A stretch of 64,000 bases of DNA from Heterocephalus glaber. Its lineage: Eukaryota > Chordata > Mammalia > Rodentia > Bathyergidae. Location of the stretch: assembly GCF_000247695.1 (NCBI RefSeq), contig NW_004624804.1, positions 10,567,329 through 10,631,328 of the forward strand, written 5' to 3'. This document shows positions 28,403-38,765 of this stretch, in pieces (the first letter of the stretch is position 1; every line of letters starts with the position of its first letter). A program made the translations under genes and the position numbers. The notes under the pieces are model-generated. The model had not been told where the DNA came from and ran no database searches. It saw nothing but the letters and a program-made list of their open reading frames with translations.

Positions 28403-28980
28403 AATAATAGGAAGACACTTCAGTTGACTGAGCGAGACATCGCGGCTGTGTCCCTGTGGCTGAGCCATGGCAGGTCTACAGTACTCAGCTCCTGAGGGGA
28501 GTTGCACGGCCCCGACTCCCGTCCCTTCCTTCTCTGTCTCCCTCCTGGGGTCGCTTAGGTAGGGTTGGGTCTCAAAGGCTGGTCTTGGCTGTCCAGACCC
28601 TTGTGCTCACCAGGCACAAGAACAGTGAGCTCACAGGTGGCCCTGTCCCAAGTGGGGTATCACAAACCTCGTGCCAGAAGAAGTCAGAAAACCTCTATCC
28701 CTGACTACAGATTCCTCCACAAACACAAGTTTGTTGTGAATTTCAATTTACTTGCACCCAAGGCAACTTTTTGACTCCATGCTGGTGATGGAGAGGGAGG
28801 GAGATATAAAGAAGAATGAGATCGAATTCCTGCCTTCAAGGAATTTATAATCTATAGAGGAGATAAGGTATATATACAAATTATCATCTAAGATACATAA
28901 AAGTACTGCCGAAATTTTGAGAAAGAATCAAGAGAGATTTTAGTCCTGTTGTCATGAATATGTATTGAGTACTTACTGTT
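28403..28980. other. Intergenic, no feature seen
   Basis: Moderately GC-rich; nothing recognised. Confidence 0.5.
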
Positions 28981-28984
28981 CTCC

Positions 28985-29287
28985 ATTCTATTTACTCTTG
29001 CTCCTTTGACACCCAGCTCTTCGCTATAAATACTGTGTATATGCTAGTGACTTTCAACTTTCCATCCTCAGTCCACACCTCTCTCCCAAATCCCGATTTT
29101 CATATATAACTGCCTACTCAGTATCTCCGCTTGGATTCCAATGACATCTCAAACTCAGCATGCTTAATTAAATCAAACTCATCTTATCTATTAAATCTAT
29201 TCCACCTACAGCCTCCTGCACCTCTGCACCTCGGTTGGTTGATGGCAACTTCATCCTTCCAGCTGCTTATAACAAAAAGGGTAGCCA
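28985..29287 (+). mobile_element. L2 LINE fragment
   Basis: L2-like blocks: TACTCAGTATCTCCGCTTGG, GACATCTCAAACTCAGCATG and GATGGCAACTTCATCCTTCC. Confidence 0.7.
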
Positions 29288-29373
29288 GGCCAGGGATTTA
29301 GCTCAGTGGTTCCGCCGCCTGCCGCACAAGCTCAAGGGTCCCAAGTTAGATCCTCAGTACCAAAAAAAAAAAA
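29288..29373 (+). mobile_element. ID-like SINE, left arm of an inverted pair
   Basis: A full unit, separated by about 5 bp from an opposite-strand copy. Confidence 0.93.
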
Positions 29374-29378
29374 GACAC

Positions 29379-29466
29379 TTTTTTTTTTTTTTGGTACTGG
29401 GGATCATACTTGGGTCCTTGCACTTGTGCAGCAGGCGGTGAAACCACTGAACTAAATCCCCAGCCC
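29379..29466 (-). mobile_element. ID-like SINE, right arm of an inverted pair
   Basis: T15 then GGTACTGGGGATCATACTT. Confidence 0.93.
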
Positions 29467-29499
29467 CTCTTTCTCTCTTTTTAACAGACTATTTTAAAA

Positions 29500-29567
29500 A
29501 CTGGGAATGTAGCTCAGTGGTAGAGCCATATGTTTGAGGCCCTGGGTTTGATCCCTGCACTGCAAAA
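29500..29567 (+). mobile_element. Older canonical-type ID unit
   Basis: AATGTAGCTCAGTGGTAGAG, ending TTTGATCCCTGCAC. Confidence 0.75.
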
Positions 29568-29711
29568 CAAGCAGAAAAATTTCTCCCCACATCAAGTATA
29601 GTACTTGTTTGCTGAACAGAAGGTGTGATAATGCTTGATTCTCTCCCTTTATTAGTTTTCAAAATAATGAGTTGGTTTTTCCAGCATACCCTAAAAATGA
29701 TCAATGATATT

Positions 29712-29802
29712 TTTTGTTTTTTGTTGTTGTTGTACCAGGGGTAACTCAAGGCCTTGCACTTTTGAGGCAGGCCGAAGCACCACTGAGCTAAATCCCCAGC
29801 CC
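29712..29802 (-). mobile_element. ID-like SINE
   Basis: GTACCAGGGGTAACTCAAGG ... AAATCCCCAGCCC. Confidence 0.9.
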
Positions 29803-29871
29803 AACGTTTTTGTTTTTAGTATAATTATGCACTCATGCATTTATTTTATTAGTATTTTTTTGGAGGAGGTG

Positions 29872-29965
29872 GTTTTTTGTTTTTGTTTTTTTGGTACTGG
29901 AGATCGAACTCAGGTCCTTGCTCTTGTGAGGCAGGCGGCTGAACCACTGAGCTAAATCCTGGGCT
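29872..29965 (-). mobile_element. ID-like SINE inside a B1
   Basis: Perfect flanks TGGAGGAGGTG. B1 sequence (29976-30052, minus) follows. Confidence 0.93.
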
Positions 29966-29975
29966 GGAGGAGGTG

Positions 29976-30052
29976 TTTTTGAGACAGTCTCACTATATAG
30001 TCCAGGCTGCCCTTGAACTCATGGTGATCCTCCTGCCTCAGCCACTGGCCTG
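29976..30052 (-). mobile_element. B1 fragment
   Basis: TTTGAGACAGTCTCACTATA ... GCCTCAGCC. Confidence 0.85.
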
Positions 30053-30211
30053 GTGTTTGTTATTGCAGTTCCTGCTGATATGATTCATTCTGAAATGCAG
30101 TGTCGCATCTTTAGGCTGGGACATACCTTCATTTAGCTCTAGAGTCTTTCTGCCTTGATTCTAACAGTCTCTGGTAGCTCCCCTGCTTTCTGGTATAAGA
30201 AGACAGGGAGG

Positions 30212-30273
30212 GCAGGGGATTTAAGGTCCCAAGGCCCTGAGTTTAATCCCCAGTACCAAAAAGTAAAAAAAAA
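30212..30273 (+). mobile_element. ID-like SINE, internally deleted
   Basis: GGGGATTTAAGGTCCCAAGG, ending TTTAATCCCCAGTACC. Confidence 0.8.
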
Positions 30274-30537
30274 CAGTGGGGATCCAATTTGGGTAATTCC
30301 TGCTCCACACCCAGAAAAGGGTGTTTCTCCAAAGAGTTTGCTTTGTTTTAGTAAAAAATGGTATTTAGAGATTTCAACCTGGCTGGTTGGAATACTCACT
30401 ACATTGGTCATTATCCAACTTTTTCCAGTTAAATTGTAGGATTTCAGTGATTTTTTTACCCAACTTCTTTAGTTTTGTATTCTGAGCTCTTTCTCTTATG
30501 ATCAATATCTTGGTTCCTGATAACTAATGGGTTTTTT

Positions 30538-30660
30538 GGCCGGGTGTGGTGGTGTATGCCTATAATCCCAGTACTCAGGAGGCTGAGGCAGGAGGAGCCC
30601 TTTGAGTGAGAGTAAATTCAAGCCCAGCCTGAACTACCTACAAGACTCTGTCTAAACAAA
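30538..30660 (+). mobile_element. B1 SINE
   Basis: GCCGGGTGTGGTGGTGTATG start, with a shortened 3' half. Confidence 0.88.
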
Positions 30661-30754
30661 TTTTTTTAAGTTTTTTTGCATTATTTTACTATTTGTATAA
30701 TAGTTTCAAGGTTAAAAAAAAAAAATCAAGATCTTTACTAATAAAATAACTAAT

Positions 30755-30853
30755 AGGCCTGGGGATTTAGCTCAGTGGTTCCGGTGCCTACCCCACAAGC
30801 GAAAGGTCCCGAGTTTGATCCCTGGTACCAAAAAAAATAAAATAAAATAAAAA
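30755..30853 (+). mobile_element. ID-like SINE
   Basis: A full unit with an (AAAAT)n tail. Confidence 0.93.
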
Positions 30854-30946
30854 ACTAATAAAAACAACTTAACATTACTTTGTGGCTGATTTTTTTTCCT
30901 TAGAGTATATTTTATTAAAATGTACAATTAAATTACTATATTTTTA

Positions 30947-30983
30947 AGGTCCCAAGTTTGATCCCTGGTACCAAAAAAAAAAG
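30947..30983 (+). mobile_element. ID-like SINE 3' end only
   Basis: AAGGTCCCAAGTTTGATCCC then TGGTACC plus A-tail. Confidence 0.8.
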
Positions 30984-31088
30984 ACAGGCTCTCACTCTGT
31001 GGTCCAGGCTGGCTTTGAATTCACTATGTAGCCCAGGCTGGCCTTGAACACATGATCTTTCTGCCTCACCCTCCTGAGCACTGGGATC
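30984..31088 (-). mobile_element. B1 SINE, truncated
   Basis: CAGGCTCTCACTCTGTGGTC ... CTGAGCACTGGGAT. Confidence 0.85.
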
Positions 31089-31089
31089 C

Positions 31090-31820
31090 ATATTGTAATT
31101 TCTATCACCATTGATATTTTTACTTGTTCTACAATCTTATATAAATAGAATTATACAATGCAGTCATTTATGACCAATGTCTTTTACTCAACATAATGTT
31201 TTGCATGTTGGTACACATAGCAGCAGTTCATTTCTTTTATTGCTCAGCAGTTTTCTATTGTATACCTGTATCACAATTTGTTCTGTCAGTTTTCCTGTCA
31301 TGGTGTATTTGGGTCACTTTGAGCTGTTATAAATATAGCTGTTATGAATGTTTATGAACAATTCTTTTTATGAACATGTTTTCATTCATCTTGGGGAGAT
31401 AACTAGCAGGGAAACTGCTGAATCAGAGTATAGGAGCTTATTTCACTCTGTAAGAAATTACTAGTTTTTTGTTTTGTCTTTTATTTTTTGAGACAGGGTC
31501 TCGCTATGTAGTTCAGGCTGGCCTTGAACTCACTAGTGTCCCAGGCTGGTCTCCAACTTGCAGCCATCTAAGAGGCTGAGGCAGGAGGATGGCTGCAAGT
31601 TGGAGACCAACTTGGGTTACATAGTGACAAAGTGAGATTCTGGCAAAGGCCCTGGGCTCAATAACCAGTACCACAAAGAAATAAATAATAAGATGGTCAT
31701 ATAATTTTATACTAACAACATATGAAAGTTTCAAGCACTCCATGTTTTCACTAATATTCAGTATGGTCAGTGTGAAGTGATATCTCATTATATTTTTTAG
31801 TTAACTTTATATATTGTGAG
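31090..31820 (-). mobile_element. Old L1 fragment, interrupted by B1 units
   Basis: Complement of the L1M 3' region: ATAAATAGAATTATACAATG, CTATTGTATACCTGTATCAC and GTGATATCTCATTATA. Interrupted at 31455-31690. Confidence 0.7.
31470..31690. mobile_element. Head-to-head B1 fragments forming a palindrome
   Basis: A minus-strand B1 (31470-31568) meets a plus-strand B1-dID piece (31569-31690). Arms 31540-31568 and 31588-31616 are inverted copies with two mismatches. Confidence 0.85.
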
Positions 31821-31912
31821 GGCCGGGGATTCAGCTCAGTGGCACTGCGCCTGCCTGGCAAGCACAAAGTCCTGAATTCAATCCCTGGTACAAAAAACAA
31901 AACCAAAAAACC
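31820..31912 (+). mobile_element. ID-like SINE
   Basis: GATTCAGCTCAGTGGCACTG. The tail ends at TATATATTG, also found before the element. Confidence 0.92.
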
Positions 31913-31924
31913 TATATATATTGT

Positions 31925-32167
31925 TTATGTACAATAACATGTCTATTTAAGTATAGAGTTTTATGAGTTCAACAAATGTACATATATATATGTGTGTGTA
32001 TGCACGTATGTGTGTACCTTCTACCCCAATCAAATACAGAATATTTTTCATTATCTCAAAATTTTCCCTGTACCCCTTCACAACCAATTCCCCAGACCCA
32101 GAGAACCATTATTTGCTATCACTGTAGTTTAGTTTTGCCCACTCTCAAATTTCAGATAAACTTCCTC
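31925..32167 (-). mobile_element. Old L1 fragment, left piece
   Basis: Complement of L1M: GAGTTCAACAAATGTAC, CCAGACCCAGAGAACCATT and CACTGTAGTTTAGTTTTGCC. Confidence 0.7.
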
Positions 32168-32538
32168 ACACAGTGTGTTCTTGCAGCACCCTAAACACAC
32201 TGTACTGAGGCCGCTCTTAGACAGCACAACTGCCTGGCATCCCCACCTGCCAGCCCGCCGGGTCTACCAGTTACCACAGCCCACAGGACACACTGATCCC
32301 AGCACCATCCGCGCACAGTTGGCCACAGAGGCAGGCCTGCAGGTGTAAGACTCCAGGTTCCCTCCCGAGGCACTTGGGGCACTTGGGGCCCGTGGAGTCT
32401 TCGTTGCCCTGGCCTGAATCCATGCTGTAGGACAAGGCTTTACCTTCCCAGTTTCTTCCTTCCTGCTGTCCTCCACAGCCATTGGACATGCATCGCATCT
32501 CTGTCTGAAGGCTCTCCCTCACTCCTCTTGATTCCTTA

Positions 32539-33012
32539 CTGTGCTGGTTTAAAATACACCCACAAATTCTTTGGCATGTCTTTCAAAAGCAGAGTCAGTT
32601 TCCCTCTTCTTTAGGGTAGACCGGACTTAGTGACTCACTTGGAATAAATAGAATAAGGCAGCAGTGATGGTGTCTGACTCCCAACACCACATCACTCGGA
32701 GGCACTGGGGCTCCCCTCTTGCTCTTTCTTGGATCCCTTGCTGTGGGAAAAGCCAGCCGTCGTGTTCCAAAGAGGACCTCTGGAATTGCAGGCTGAGCGC
32801 TGAGGTCTCCCGGAAACAGATCCCAGCCACCATCAGGCCTTCAGATTTTGCACCCCAAGTGGAATCTTGTCCACGGCCTCTCGGGGAACTCACACCCAAA
32901 GCCACCCACATTGCTCCTAGATTTCAGATCCTTAGATACTACTCTGGTCAATACATTCTCATTACTTAACTTGTTGCATTTGGGGGAGATTTGTTACATA
33001 GCAACATATAAC
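32539..33012 (+). mobile_element. MLT1-type (MaLR) LTR remnant
   Basis: Starts TGTGCTGGTTTAAAATAC with CACAAATTCTTTGGCATGTC; middle block GGAATAAATAGAATAAGGCA; end TTTGTTACATAGCAAC. This is the MLT1 layout. No coding region. Confidence 0.7.
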
Positions 33013-33501
33013 TACTGTCTTTTCCTGAAAATAAGACCAGGTCTTAAATTAATTTTTGCTCCAAAAAATGCAATACAGCTTATTTTTAAGGGATGTCTTA
33101 TTTTTTCCATGCAAAACAATCTACATTTATTCATGTACAAAAATCTACATTTATTCAAATACAGTCACGTCATCTTCTAGAACATTGTCATAACTCTCCA
33201 AACCCTGAATTCTATCCTGAATTTCTTCCAACTCCATTTCTTATAGAGCCATTGGCCTCACTCTCTCATGTCCAGCAATAGAGCCCTCCTCAAATGAGCA
33301 CTTCCTGTCCATGTAGCCTGCTCCTAGTGCAGTGACAACACAGCTGTCAGTGATTTTATCCCATGAATTCTGCATCCAGGTTACAACCTCCTGCAGGCTG
33401 GGCTTCACAGAGTTTCCATTAAATCAAGTGGTACTGTAAATTGAAGACTTAGGAGATAAAAGTGGAAACAAAAATACTGACAGTTAAAAATGATGGTCCA
33501 G

Positions 33502-33593
33502 GGCTGGGGATTTAGCTCAGTGGTTCCGCCGCCTGCCTTGCAAGCGCAAGGTCCCGAGTTCAATCCCCAGTACCTACCAAAAAAAAAAAAAAG
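33502..33593 (+). mobile_element. ID-like SINE
   Basis: Perfect flanks AATGATGGTCCAG. Confidence 0.95.
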
Positions 33594-33604
33594 AATGATG
33601 GTCC

Positions 33605-33767
33605 AGCCAGGCATGGTGGCAGCACACACCTGGAATCCCAGTACTCGCGAGGCTGAGGTAAGAGAATCACTACAAGTTCAAGGCCAGCCTGGGCTACATA
33701 GTGCATTCAAAGCCAGCCTAAAGTACATAGCAAGACCCTGTCTCAAAAAAAAAAAAAACCAAAAAAT
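33605..33767 (+). mobile_element. B1 SINE
   Basis: Full length with internal duplication and A14 tail. Confidence 0.93.
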
Positions 33768-34907
33768 TGCAGGCACCAAAATTCAGAAAATGTTTCTTTA
33801 TTTCATGAGTCCATCTATGTACATCCATTACAACACAAGATGTATTAAACTGTGAAGATTCATATTAGACACAATCACGTATTGTTCATTATCAAGTGTG
33901 CACATTACTCACGCGTAGTATCTGAACAGATAAGTCTCCAGTTCACTGTTTACACAGGCATTTACCTCTTATCCAAAGGCGCCCACTTGGGTATTTACAA
34001 ATACTTAATTATAATCTATATTATTATTTATTTTAAATATTAATGTCAATAACATTTATATTTAGTTACATATTAATGTTATTAACATATTGAAATTAAT
34101 GTTATAATTCAATATGTCCATCATGTGTTGCGACGGAAGTACTAAATGCATCCGTCTGGCTGATGACCCTAACTGGGACTTGTTTGTGGGGGAGGGCTTA
34201 TATTAGGAAAATCCTGAAAAATCACGACAGGGCTTATTTTCCAGTTAGGTCTTATTTTGGAGGAAATATGGTAATACACTCCCTCAGTAAAGTGTTTGCA
34301 CGTCTAATCATGTCTTGGCATCTGCTCTGCAGGAGACCCAGCTAACGCAGTACACAGTGTGAGCTTTCTTCTGTTCAGCATCATAATATTTGTTTTCATC
34401 TACGCCGGTGTGTGTATTTGTAGTTCGGTATTTTTTTTAATCACTAGTAGCCTTGTATTATGTGAATATACTGTATCAAATTTTGCTTGTCCTTTCTCCT
34501 ATTGAGCAATATTTGGATTGTTTCCAGTTTGAGGCTATTTATGAATAAAATTGCTATGAACATCTGTCACAAGTCTTTTTGTGGGCATGTTTTCATTTGT
34601 CCTGAGCAAATGCCTAAAAGTGTAATTGCTGGATCATAGGATAGATGTTTAACTTTTTATAAGAAACTTTCCAAATATTTTTCTAATGTCTCTGACATTT
34701 TATGTGCCTTAGGCAGTACATGAGAGTTCTATTTGTTCCACACCCTTGCTGATATGGTGTCATTGGTCTCTTAATGTTTGCATTTTGTGGATATTAATGG
34801 TATCATAATGTGATTTTAATTTGCATTTCCCTAAGACTAATGATGTTAGGCAATTTTTCAAGTATTATCGGGCATTTGTGTATCTTCTTTTGTGAACATT
34901 GCTTATA

Positions 34908-35015
34908 CAAGCTGGGCATGGTGGCACATATCTGGGAGGCTGAGATAAAAAGATCACAAGTTTGAGCCCAGTCTGGGCAACTTAGTGACTGAACAAGACC
35001 CTAGCTCAAAAAAAA
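34908..35015 (+). mobile_element. B1-type monomer
   Basis: AGCTGGGCATGGTGGCACAT ... TAGCTCAAAAAAAAG. Confidence 0.85.
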
Positions 35016-35070
35016 GTCTATCCACTTTATACTTAGGTTGTCTTTATATTGATTTATGAAGATTTCTGGA

Positions 35071-35156
35071 GGCTGGGGATGTAGCTCAGTGGGGCCATGC
35101 CTGGCTCAAAAGCACAAGGTCTTGAGTTTGATCTCTGGTACTAAAAAAGAAAAAAA
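35071..35156 (+). mobile_element. ID-like SINE
   Basis: GATGTAGCTCAGTGGGGCC. Flanked by TTCTGGA copies. Confidence 0.88.
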
Positions 35157-35956
35157 AAGTTCTGGAAAAATCTTTGTCAGTTGGTCATTTTTGCTTAATT
35201 TTGTAATGTAAAATATTTGTATGACTCCTAAGTCAAGTTTACAAAATAAGATTAATTCAAAAAAGTCTAAAAAAATCTACCACACATTCCTGGCTGTTTC
35301 GCAATTGCTTTTTTGTCCTTTTATATTCTAGGTTTCTCTTTGGGGTTGTTATTTACTCTTCCTGTCCCACTTATTTGACCAACCAGGAGGTTAAGTTGGT
35401 TCTACCTTTAAAATCTTGTGTGCCCTCAGCCACCTTATCTTTGACAAAGGGGCCAGACACTTTCACTGGAAGAAAGATAGCCTTTTTAATAAATGGTGCT
35501 GGGAAAACTGGCTTTCCACATGCTGAAGATTGAGCATAGCCTATATCTCTCCACGCACTAAACTAAAATAGAAATGGATCAAAGATCTAAATATTAAAAT
35601 GGAAACACTAAATCTGCTGGAAGATAGAATGGGTAAAATTCTTGAAGACCTTGGTGTAGGCCAAGACTTTATGAATAAAATCTCAGTCCCACAGGAAATA
35701 TTACAAAGAACCAACAACTGAGATCTCATTAAATTGGAAACCTTTACACAGCAAAAGAAACCACCAACAGAGTGAAGAGACAACCCACAGAATGGGAAAT
35801 TTTTTTTACCAGCTACTCCTCAAAAGACTAACATCTAGAAAATATAAAGAACTTGAAAAAAATAAGACCCTCCAATTTAAATACCCAATCCAAGGATAGA
35901 CATTTCTCAGATGAGAAGTACAAACAGGAAATAAATATGAAAAAATGCTCCACATC

Positions 35957-36503
35957 TGTTATGGCTTATATCCAGATGCCTCCCAAAGCCTCATGCAGTC
36001 ATAGTTGAGGCTTCTCGGAGGTGGATGGATCTAGAGTGTGTGGGATTAAGGATATGATGCTAGGGCCAGGATGTTGCTCAGCAGTGCAGCACCTGCCTGG
36101 TAAGGTGCAAGACCCTGAGTTTGATTCCCGGTACCAAAAAAAGAAAAAAAGAAAAAAAAAGACCAAGAGGATGTGATGCTGGGATTGATTCATGGTGCAT
36201 TGCTAGGATTAAGGCTGCCCCACCCTGGGTGTGAGTGCTACCTCCCTGTGTAGAATATAAGAAACAGAAAGAGGGCTGCTGCTGTTACTTGGTGCTTCTT
36301 CACTACTTTACTACTTTGCTGTCTTCTGCCTGCCATGAACTATTTCTCCTCTGTGATGCCCCTCTGCCATGCCACCCTGCCTTGGAGCCAGCCAACTGTG
36401 AACTAAAGTCTTGACAAACTGTGAGTTACAATAAACCTGTCCTCATTTAACTTTGGGTGTCAGGTATTTTGTCTCAGCAATGAGAAGAAAGGTAACTAAG
36501 ATA
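35957..36503 (+). mobile_element. MaLR-type solo LTR inside the L1
   Basis: Starts TGTTATGGCTTATATCC and ends GTAACTAAGATA. Flanked by ACATC (35952-35956 and 36504-36508). Same family as 28024-28402. It carries an ID at 36063-36162 and AATAAA near 36430. No coding region. Confidence 0.9.
36063..36162 (+). mobile_element. ID-like SINE inside the LTR
   Basis: GATGTTGCTCAGCAGTGCAG, ending TGATTCCCGGTACC and an A/G tail. Confidence 0.9.
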
Positions 36504-36839
36504 ACATCACTGGTCATTCAAGAAATGCAAATTAAAACAATGTAGATTCCATCTCACTCCAGAAAGAATGGCTATTATCAAGAAATCAACCAATAACAAA
36601 CGTTGGTGAGGCTGTGGGGAAAAAGGAACCCTTCTCCACTGTTGATGGGAGTGTGGACTGGTGCAACCACTGTGGAAATCAGTCTGGAGATTCCTCAAAA
36701 AACTAAAACTAAAGCTTCCACTTGACCCAACTATTCCCCTTCTAGATATCTTCCCAAAAGAGTTAAAGGCATGATATCATAGCAATATATGTGCACCCAT
36801 GTTTACAGCAGCACAGTTTGTAACAGCTAAATCTTGGAA

Positions 36840-37305
36840 ACAGGCTGTTCTGTTCACTGCTGACTAGAGTCAGGTGGAGAAGAGTGTAAACATCAGTCTG
36901 GAGACCCAGAGGATCCAGTCAAGGGCTTCGAGCCCACAGCAATGTCCCTCGAGAGTCTGTATCAAGGATCTGCACTGGAAAGGCTCAAGGGACAGTGGTA
37001 GAAGCTAAAAGTTTGTGCTGGCAGGGTGAAGGGTCTGTCCTGAAGGCTGAGAGATCTGCTTTGGAGCCAGGAGATGATGTCCAAGATGAAGAGGAGGACT
37101 GAAGCTCTCCTGAAGGAAGACAGTAGCCAAAGCTCCTTTGAAGAAAAACCACTAAAAAGCAACTTCTTCAGGAAAATCAGCAGCATGGAATCCTCCTCTC
37201 CAGTTCTCCTTCAATGCCATTCTAGCAACACTCCTCAGGTGGGAACCACACTGACTCAGTTCAGCTGGGCATTCCCACTTAAACTGACCATTCATTAATC
37301 CACCA
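36840..37305. other. Unidentified ~460-bp insertion in the L1
   Basis: L1 sequence stops at GGAAACAG and resumes at ACAGCCCATATGCCCACC. The inserted stretch is not one I recognise and has no clear coding. Confidence 0.65.
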
Positions 37306-37559
37306 CACAGCCCATATGCCCACCAATAGCTAAATGGATAAAGAAAATGTATTTATATTCAAGGGAGTACTACTCTGCCATAAAGAAGGATAAGCTTGAG
37401 TCATTTGTGGGAAAATGGATGCATGTTGAGACCATAATGTTAAATGAAATAAATCAGACACACAAGCTTAAATATTGAATTATTTCTCTTGAGTGAGAAA
37501 TCCAAAGCATAAATGAGAAGCATAATGGAGGAGAGATAGTATAGGGAAGTAGGAAGAAC

Positions 37560-37715
37560 ATGTTCAAATGGGAAGGGGAACAAGGGAGAGGGAGGGAGGA
37601 AGGGAAGGAAGGGACAAAGGAAAGAGAGAGAGTAGAAGGAAAAAACTGGAAACAAAGCCTTTGTAAGTGGGGAGGGGAAGAAGGGCTGAAGGGAAGGGAG
37701 GGGAATGGGGAGAAA
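37560..37715 (+). repeat. Purine-rich GGGA/GGAA tract in the L1 3' UTR
   Basis: A long A/G-only-like stretch (GGGAGAGGGAGGGAGGAAGG), typical of L1 3' ends. Confidence 0.75.
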
Positions 37716-37844
37716 GCACGAAGACATATCATGTACAGGTACAAATTGCCTAGGATGAATGTGATCGATGTGTATGACAAATACGTACTAATAAAAATAA
37801 AGTTTAAAAATTAAATTAAAAAATAAAATCCTGTGTGCCTGGAA

Positions 37845-38765
37845 GCTGCAGTTCTCATCGCTTCCTTGGACACCGCTGTCCACCCAGACACCACGGCTTC
37901 CCTCCCTGCCTTCCCTCTCGAGTCCGGCCCCCCACAGTACAGCCTCCATGCAGGAGCGAGACGATCCTGTAGAACCCAGGGGGAAGCACACCACTCCTCC
38001 GTGCAGAAGCCCACACTTGTTCCTCACGTCACTCCGAGTAAAAGCCAAATCCTGCGAGACCTAGAAGAGCCCGCGCGCGGTCACTCTGAGCCCGTCTCCT
38101 GTGCTTCTTCTCTAGCTCCTTTGTTCCAGTCTCAATGGGCCCAACTCCTTTTTAATTTTTTGGTGGTACTGGGGATTACACCCAGGGTCTTTACATTGAG
38201 CTACATCCCCAGGTTCCCCCCCTCACCTTTTTGGAGACAGGGTCTTGCTGAAGACCCTAAATTGGCCAGGCTGGGCTTGAACTTTTCAATCCTCCTGCCG
38301 CAGCCTCCCAGGTGTCGGGATCACAGGTACGCACACCACAACCAGCAGCCCCAGGTGCTTCGCGCACGTGCCATGTACCCCGATCCTCCGCAGCCTTTGT
38401 GCTGGCTCTCCTCCCTGCCTAACAGCTCTGCACCAGATACTCAGCGGCCCAGGCCTTCGTGCTCTCCGAGCCTTCATTCCAGCCTCTTCTTAGTCGCGCC
38501 TGCCTCGATCACCCGATGCAAAACCGTAAGCGTTTCTCGCCCCTCACCACTCTTCCCGTTTCCGCACTCTCACCAGCGTTCCCAGTCTCACTTTCTGACG
38601 TACTTTATCACTTACTTTTTATATTCATTGTTTATCGTCTGCTCCCGGCCCAGTATGTAAGCTCCACAAGAACAAGGATCTCTGTGTGTCCATTTCCTGG
38701 ATAAACACTAAGTGCTCAACAAATATCACTGAATGAGTGAATGCATCAATGAAGGAATGAATTCC
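37845..38765 (+). mobile_element. L2 LINE fragment, split by B1-dID
   Basis: L2-like: TCACTCCGAGTAAAAGCCAA, later CAGTATGTAAGCTCCACAAG and GTGCTCAACAAATATCACTG. Confidence 0.75.
38152..38347 (-). mobile_element. B1-dID dimeric SINE
   Basis: GGTACTGGGGATTACACCC, then TTGGAGACAGGGTCTTGCTG. Confidence 0.85.

Larger units (their letters stand above)
33017..34272 (-). mobile_element. DNA transposon relic, probably Tigger/pogo-like
   Basis: The ends are inverted copies of CTGAAAATAAGACC-type sequence (33025 region) and GGTCTTATTTTGGAGG (~34247). The minus strand at about 33410-33170 reads SWDKITDSCVVTALGAGY and EEIQDRIQGLESYDN with a stop between, resembling the end of a pogo-type transposase. 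It carries an ID (33502) and a B1 (33605). Confidence 0.55.
32168..34361. other. 2.2-kb block splitting an L1, flanked by ACACAGTGTG
   Basis: Identical 10-bp copies lie at 32168-32177 and 34352-34361, with L1 sequence continuing on both sides. The block holds a GC-rich stretch (32200-32539), an MLT1-like LTR and a Tigger-like relic. Confidence 0.55.
34362..35210 (-). mobile_element. Old L1 fragment, right piece
   Basis: Complement of L1M: AGTGTAATTGCTGGATCATA, TTTGCATTTCCCTAAGACTA and ATGATGTTAGGCAATTTTTC. Interrupted by B1 (34908-35015) and ID (35071-35156). Confidence 0.75.
35400..37825 (+). mobile_element. L1 LINE, end of ORF2 and 3' UTR, with nested insertions
   Basis: L1 ORF2-end blocks AATGGTGCTGGGAAAACTGG and AAATGGATCAAAGATCTAAA, then the 3' part with GGAAATCAGTCTGGAGATTC and AGCTAAATGGATAAAGAAAA. 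It ends in an A-rich tail near 37790-37825. The frame is broken. It is interrupted by an LTR and by an unidentified segment. Confidence 0.9.

Noticed and set aside
35400..37825. Possible intact L1 or endogenous retrovirus coding capacity
   Set aside because: Only the end of L1 ORF2 remains, with stops and insertions; the LTRs are solo with no internal genes.
37833..38660. 275-codon frame in the intergenic region
   Set aside because: It runs through an L2 LINE and a B1-dID SINE; composition-driven chance frame.
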